Of a DNA stretch of 64,000 nucleotides, positions 61,828-64,000 are shown piece by piece. The notes beneath the pieces were generated by a model that was not told the DNA's origin, searched no databases, and saw only the letters and a program-made list of their open reading frames with translations. The stretch's first letter is position 1; every line of letters starts with the position of its first letter. This DNA comes from Clostridia bacterium. GTDB taxonomy: Bacteria > Bacillota > Clostridia > Christensenellales > Borkfalkiaceae. Made by a program: the position numbers and the translations under genes. The DNA lies in assembly GCA_029066845.1 (NCBI GenBank), contig JAIEFR010000022.1, positions 62,001 to 126,000 of the forward strand. Direction: 5' to 3'.

Positions 61828-61866
61828 AAAAAACGCCCCGCACAACTACAGTTGCACCGGGCGTTT
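61828..61866 (-). terminator. Terminator of the cyclophilin-like lipoprotein gene
   Basis: On the minus strand, a stem of AACGCCC/GGGCGTT extended by GTTG..CAAC with small bulges, followed by TTTTTTTG. Confidence 0.8.
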
Positions 61867-61876
61867 TCAGCTTATC

Positions 61877-62770
61877 TTAGTACTTGGTGATTTCAACCGA
61901 CCTTACGATTATCGCCTTGTTTGGCACCCTGTAAGTTGCTTCGTTGGAATTCGCCGCTAAAAACTCGTCGTAATTGTCAACGTAAAGACTTGTTTCCGTG
62001 GTTGACACAGTCTTCGAAAGCGCGTCGCGCAGACTGTTTAGCGTATCGTTACTTTTCAGCGTTGCAAATATGCAGTAGTTGGAATCGGACGAAGTTGACG
62101 AACTCATCTGAATGGAGAACAGGCTGGTCGCGCTGTTGTATCTGTATTCGCCCATAACGCCGTCGGCGGAGCCGTATTTGTCCAGGCGCACGTAATTCTT
62201 TGCGTCCGACTTCGCGCTGTAATACATCCTCAGCGCACCGTAGGAGCCTTTGAGCGCACCGTTGTCAATCTTGTGCTGGTTGTTGCTGAACTCGCCTATC
62301 AGCGTGTTCAGGGGATTGACGTATTCGCCGTTCTGGTAGTCGCGGTATACGGAGGGCGTAATCTTGCCCGCCGCAGGGTCGGCAAGAGTTGCATACTCCT
62401 TCTCTTTGGATACCGAGTCGAGATAGTCTAAAAGTCCTTCCTTGCCTTCGGCGTAAGCTTCCATATAGGACAGCTCGTCCGTTTCCGAATAGCCGTAACC
62501 GCCGCCGTACATATAGGACGAGGACTGATAGTTGTGTATTATTGTGTCGTTATAAAAGCCGTTGTCCGCAAGCTCGATAAAGTGCTGAACGGTCTGCGGA
62601 TACATATTGCGGTACATCTTGTATTCGAGGACGTAGGAAACGCCGTCGAACTCCACCGTTATTTTAGCTTCGGGGTGGTCCGTATTGCACGCGGCAAGCA
62701 TAGGCGCCGCAAGTGCCATACCCGAAAGTGCAACCGCACATATAACCCGACCTATCTTTTTAAATGCCAT
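61877..62770 (-). CDS. Cyclophilin-like lipoprotein with degenerate active site
   Basis: A 297-residue lipoprotein (signal with lipobox LAAC, Cys about 28). The mature region follows the cyclophilin core: ITVEFDGVSYVLEYKMYRNMYPQTVQHFIELADNGFYNDTIIH and later GALRM, VMGEYRYNSATSLFSIQM, NYCIFATLKS. In active peptidyl-prolyl isomerases this reads FHR..PGFM..GGD; here the catalytic Arg is replaced (IIHNYQ) and a Ser/Tyr/Gly-rich insertion follows. It may fold exported proteins or act as a non-catalytic chaperone. Promoter unclear. Confidence 0.75.
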   Translation of the reverse strand: MAFKKIGRVICAVALSGMALAAPMLAACNTDHPEAKITVEFDGVSYVLEYKMYRNMYPQTVQHFIELADNGFYNDTIIHNYQSSSYMYGGGYGYSETDELSYMEAYAEGKEGLLDYLDSVSKEKEYATLADPAAGKITPSVYRDYQNGEYVNPLNTLIGEFSNNQHKIDNGALKGSYGALRMYYSAKSDAKNYVRLDKYGSADGVMGEYRYNSATSLFSIQMSSSTSSDSNYCIFATLKSNDTLNSLRDALSKTVSTTETSLYVDNYDEFLAANSNEATYRVPNKAIIVRSVEITKY

Positions 62771-62859
62771 TTTCGTTACCCGTAATTATAGAATTATACC
62801 TATACCCTATTATTTTACTAGTTTACGGTATGGTAAGTCAAGCAATTTTGCGGTGATAC

Positions 62860-62900
62860 GCAAACAAAAAAAGCCCCGCGCAACCTGCGCGGGGCTTTTT
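62860..62900 (-). terminator. Terminator of the right-edge gene
   Basis: A stem of AAAAGCCCCGCGCA with its complement followed on the minus strand by TTTTTTTG, just after the stop of the edge gene. Confidence 0.9.
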
Positions 62901-62901
62901 A

Positions 62902-64000
62902 TTATTCGTGTTTATCGTCGTCCGTAAAACCCAAATCGGTCACGGGGTCGGCAGGCGTATAGAAGCCGCCTACGTCAAACACCCTTCCGTCGTCAACGGG
63001 CATAGGCGCCACGTAGTTGCGCACAACCGTTCTGCCCGCGGGCGCCGCCTGCGCGTTCTGCGCGGGTTGCGCCGACTTTTTGGTGGTGTCTATCTTGGTG
63101 GTAGTCACCGTCGTCATAACCGCGTCGGGAGGTACCTGCGTTGCCGCGGGAGCCGCCGCACTGCCGTCCGTAATCTGCGCGGGCTGTGCGGGCGCCGCCG
63201 CAATTATCTGCGGCGCTGCCGAGGACAGCACGTTTTTAAGCGCAACTGTCAACGCCTCCGTAAGCGTATCGCCCGGCATATTGCCGCTGCGCATACGCTC
63301 CACCATAAGCTCGTTGCGGGTCTGCGCAAGCTCTTCACGCGTGGAGGCAAGCTCGTTTGCCGCAATATCGCTTTGCAGCTTTTCTATCTTGCCGTTCATA
63401 CCCGTGATAATAGCCAGAAGCTCGGGCGAAATCGAACCGCCGCCTGCCGCCTGTGCCTGGGGTGCGCTCTGTGCCGGAGCCATAGACTGCTGTGGCATCT
63501 GAGGCATCATCTGGGGCATCATCATCTGAGGCTGAGCCATACGCGCCATACGCTCCTCGCGTTCCTCGCGCCTGCGCTCTTCCTCACGCAGTCTGCGTTC
63601 CTCCTCCTTGCGCTCTTCCCTTTCGAGTCTGCGCTGTTCCTCAAGCTCTCTGCGCTCGCGCTTTCTCTTTGCCGAACGCGCACCCAGCACTATTATAAGG
63701 ATAAGCGAGATGAGCACTACCGCCGCGATTACAAGCCACAGCCAGTTTTTGACAAGGAATTTTACGACTTTATCCCAGACGGTAAGCTCCTTTGCAGGCG
63801 TAGTATAGGTGAACGATTTCATTCTGTACTGCTCCGCGCTTGCGTCAAGCTCGAAGTTTTCCGTGTCCAAAAGCTCCGCCTTTACGTAGTACGTAGTTTC
63901 GTATGCAAGGTCTTCCGCCGCAATTTCTTCCGTGCAGGTTTCGTCCGTATAGTACTTCAACGTTATCACGTCGCTAAGCTCGCCCATAAAGCTCTCGCTT
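62902..64000 (-). CDS. Membrane-anchored protein, C-terminal part (cut by window edge)
   Basis: The reading frame is open to the window edge, so only the last 366 or so residues are seen. They comprise the end of an extracytoplasmic beta domain (VITLKYYTDETCTEEI, ETTYYVKAELLDTENF), one membrane helix (VKNWLWLVIAAVVLISLILIIVLGA), a long charged Arg/Glu coiled coil (RKRERRELEEQRRLEREERKEEERR), a Met/Pro/Gln-rich stretch, a second short coiled coil, and an Ala/Pro-rich tail. The layout suggests a large surface protein whose cytosolic tail can assemble. The internal Met at 63987 is probably not the true start. Confidence 0.7.
   Translation of the reverse strand, partial: SESFMGELSDVITLKYYTDETCTEEIAAEDLAYETTYYVKAELLDTENFELDASAEQYRMKSFTYTTPAKELTVWDKVVKFLVKNWLWLVIAAVVLISLILIIVLGARSAKRKRERRELEEQRRLEREERKEEERRLREEERRREEREERMARMAQPQMMMPQMMPQMPQQSMAPAQSAPQAQAAGGGSISPELLAIITGMNGKIEKLQSDIAANELASTREELAQTRNELMVERMRSGNMPGDTLTEALTVALKNVLSSAAPQIIAAAPAQPAQITDGSAAAPAATQVPPDAVMTTVTTTKIDTTKKSAQPAQNAQAAPAGRTVVRNYVAPMPVDDGRVFDVGGFYTPADPVTDLGFTDDDKHE

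Overview
The window looks like a chromosomal segment from an uncultured, probably gut-associated Clostridia (Bacillota). The support is the gene set (AddAB, GrpE-DnaK-DnaJ, glmM-glmS, a NiaR-type regulator, FeoA/FeoB, many monoderm-type lipoproteins and secreted proteins), G-rich Shine-Dalgarno sites, sigma-A promoters with 17-bp spacers, and GC-rich intrinsic terminators. Base composition is moderately GC-rich except for AT-richer patches near 52.4-53.6 kb and 59.6-61.8 kb. The order and genus cannot be fixed from sequence alone. There is no rRNA, tRNA, CRISPR array, prophage or recognisable transposase. No gene-free stretch exceeds 300 bases; the longest gaps (1-240, 12812-13070, 53531-53803, 56857-57117) hold promoters, operators and hairpins and are listed.

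Layout. 0-4 kb: heat-shock operon grpE-dnaK-dnaJ (minus), with no hrcA and no CIRCE. 4-5.7 kb: a tyrosine phosphatase and a DUF3592-like membrane protein. 5.7-8.9 kb: glmM-glmS, amino-sugar synthesis. 9-12.9 kb: two secreted proteins with TasA/SipW-like N-termini, the larger carrying a BIG2 domain. 13-21.3 kb (plus): branched-chain amino-acid operon ilvB-ilvN-ilvD-(DUF4097-like)-leuC-leuD-leuB-yggS. 21.3-24.8 kb: a nucleotide-sugar epimerase-like SDR coupled to a flavodoxin/ferredoxin protein, then two YbjN-like paralogues. 24.8-27 kb: tetR with an ABC-2 exporter. 27-29.8 kb: Ca2+-type P-ATPase. 29.8-33.9 kb: large pectate lyase lipoprotein and a GT-B glycosyltransferase. 34-36.7 kb: nadB-nadC-niaR. 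36.8-44.7 kb: two small proteins and the AddAB recombination nuclease. 44.8-53.6 kb: lipoproteins, a KDG-type sugar kinase, tandem membrane paralogues, threonine synthase, a P-loop protein and an aminotransferase. 53.6-56.9 kb: ferrous iron operon feoA-feoA-feoB-small Cys-rich protein. 57-62.8 kb: a cluster of surface proteins beside a membrane-anchored Xre regulator. The right edge cuts through a membrane-anchored protein.

Genes that plausibly work together: pectate lyase and KDG kinase (pectin use); the ilv/leu operon, aminotransferase and ThrC (amino-acid synthesis); nadB, nadC and NiaR (de novo NAD with feedback); the Feo set under probable metal-dependent operators. The two most interesting observations are (1) at least five, possibly six, genes whose promoter -10 box ends only 6-9 bases before the start codon, implying leaderless mRNAs, and (2) a putative regulatory module at 57-62 kb in which a membrane-bound HTH protein sits beside surface-protein genes whose upstream regions carry repeated GTTTACAT sites.
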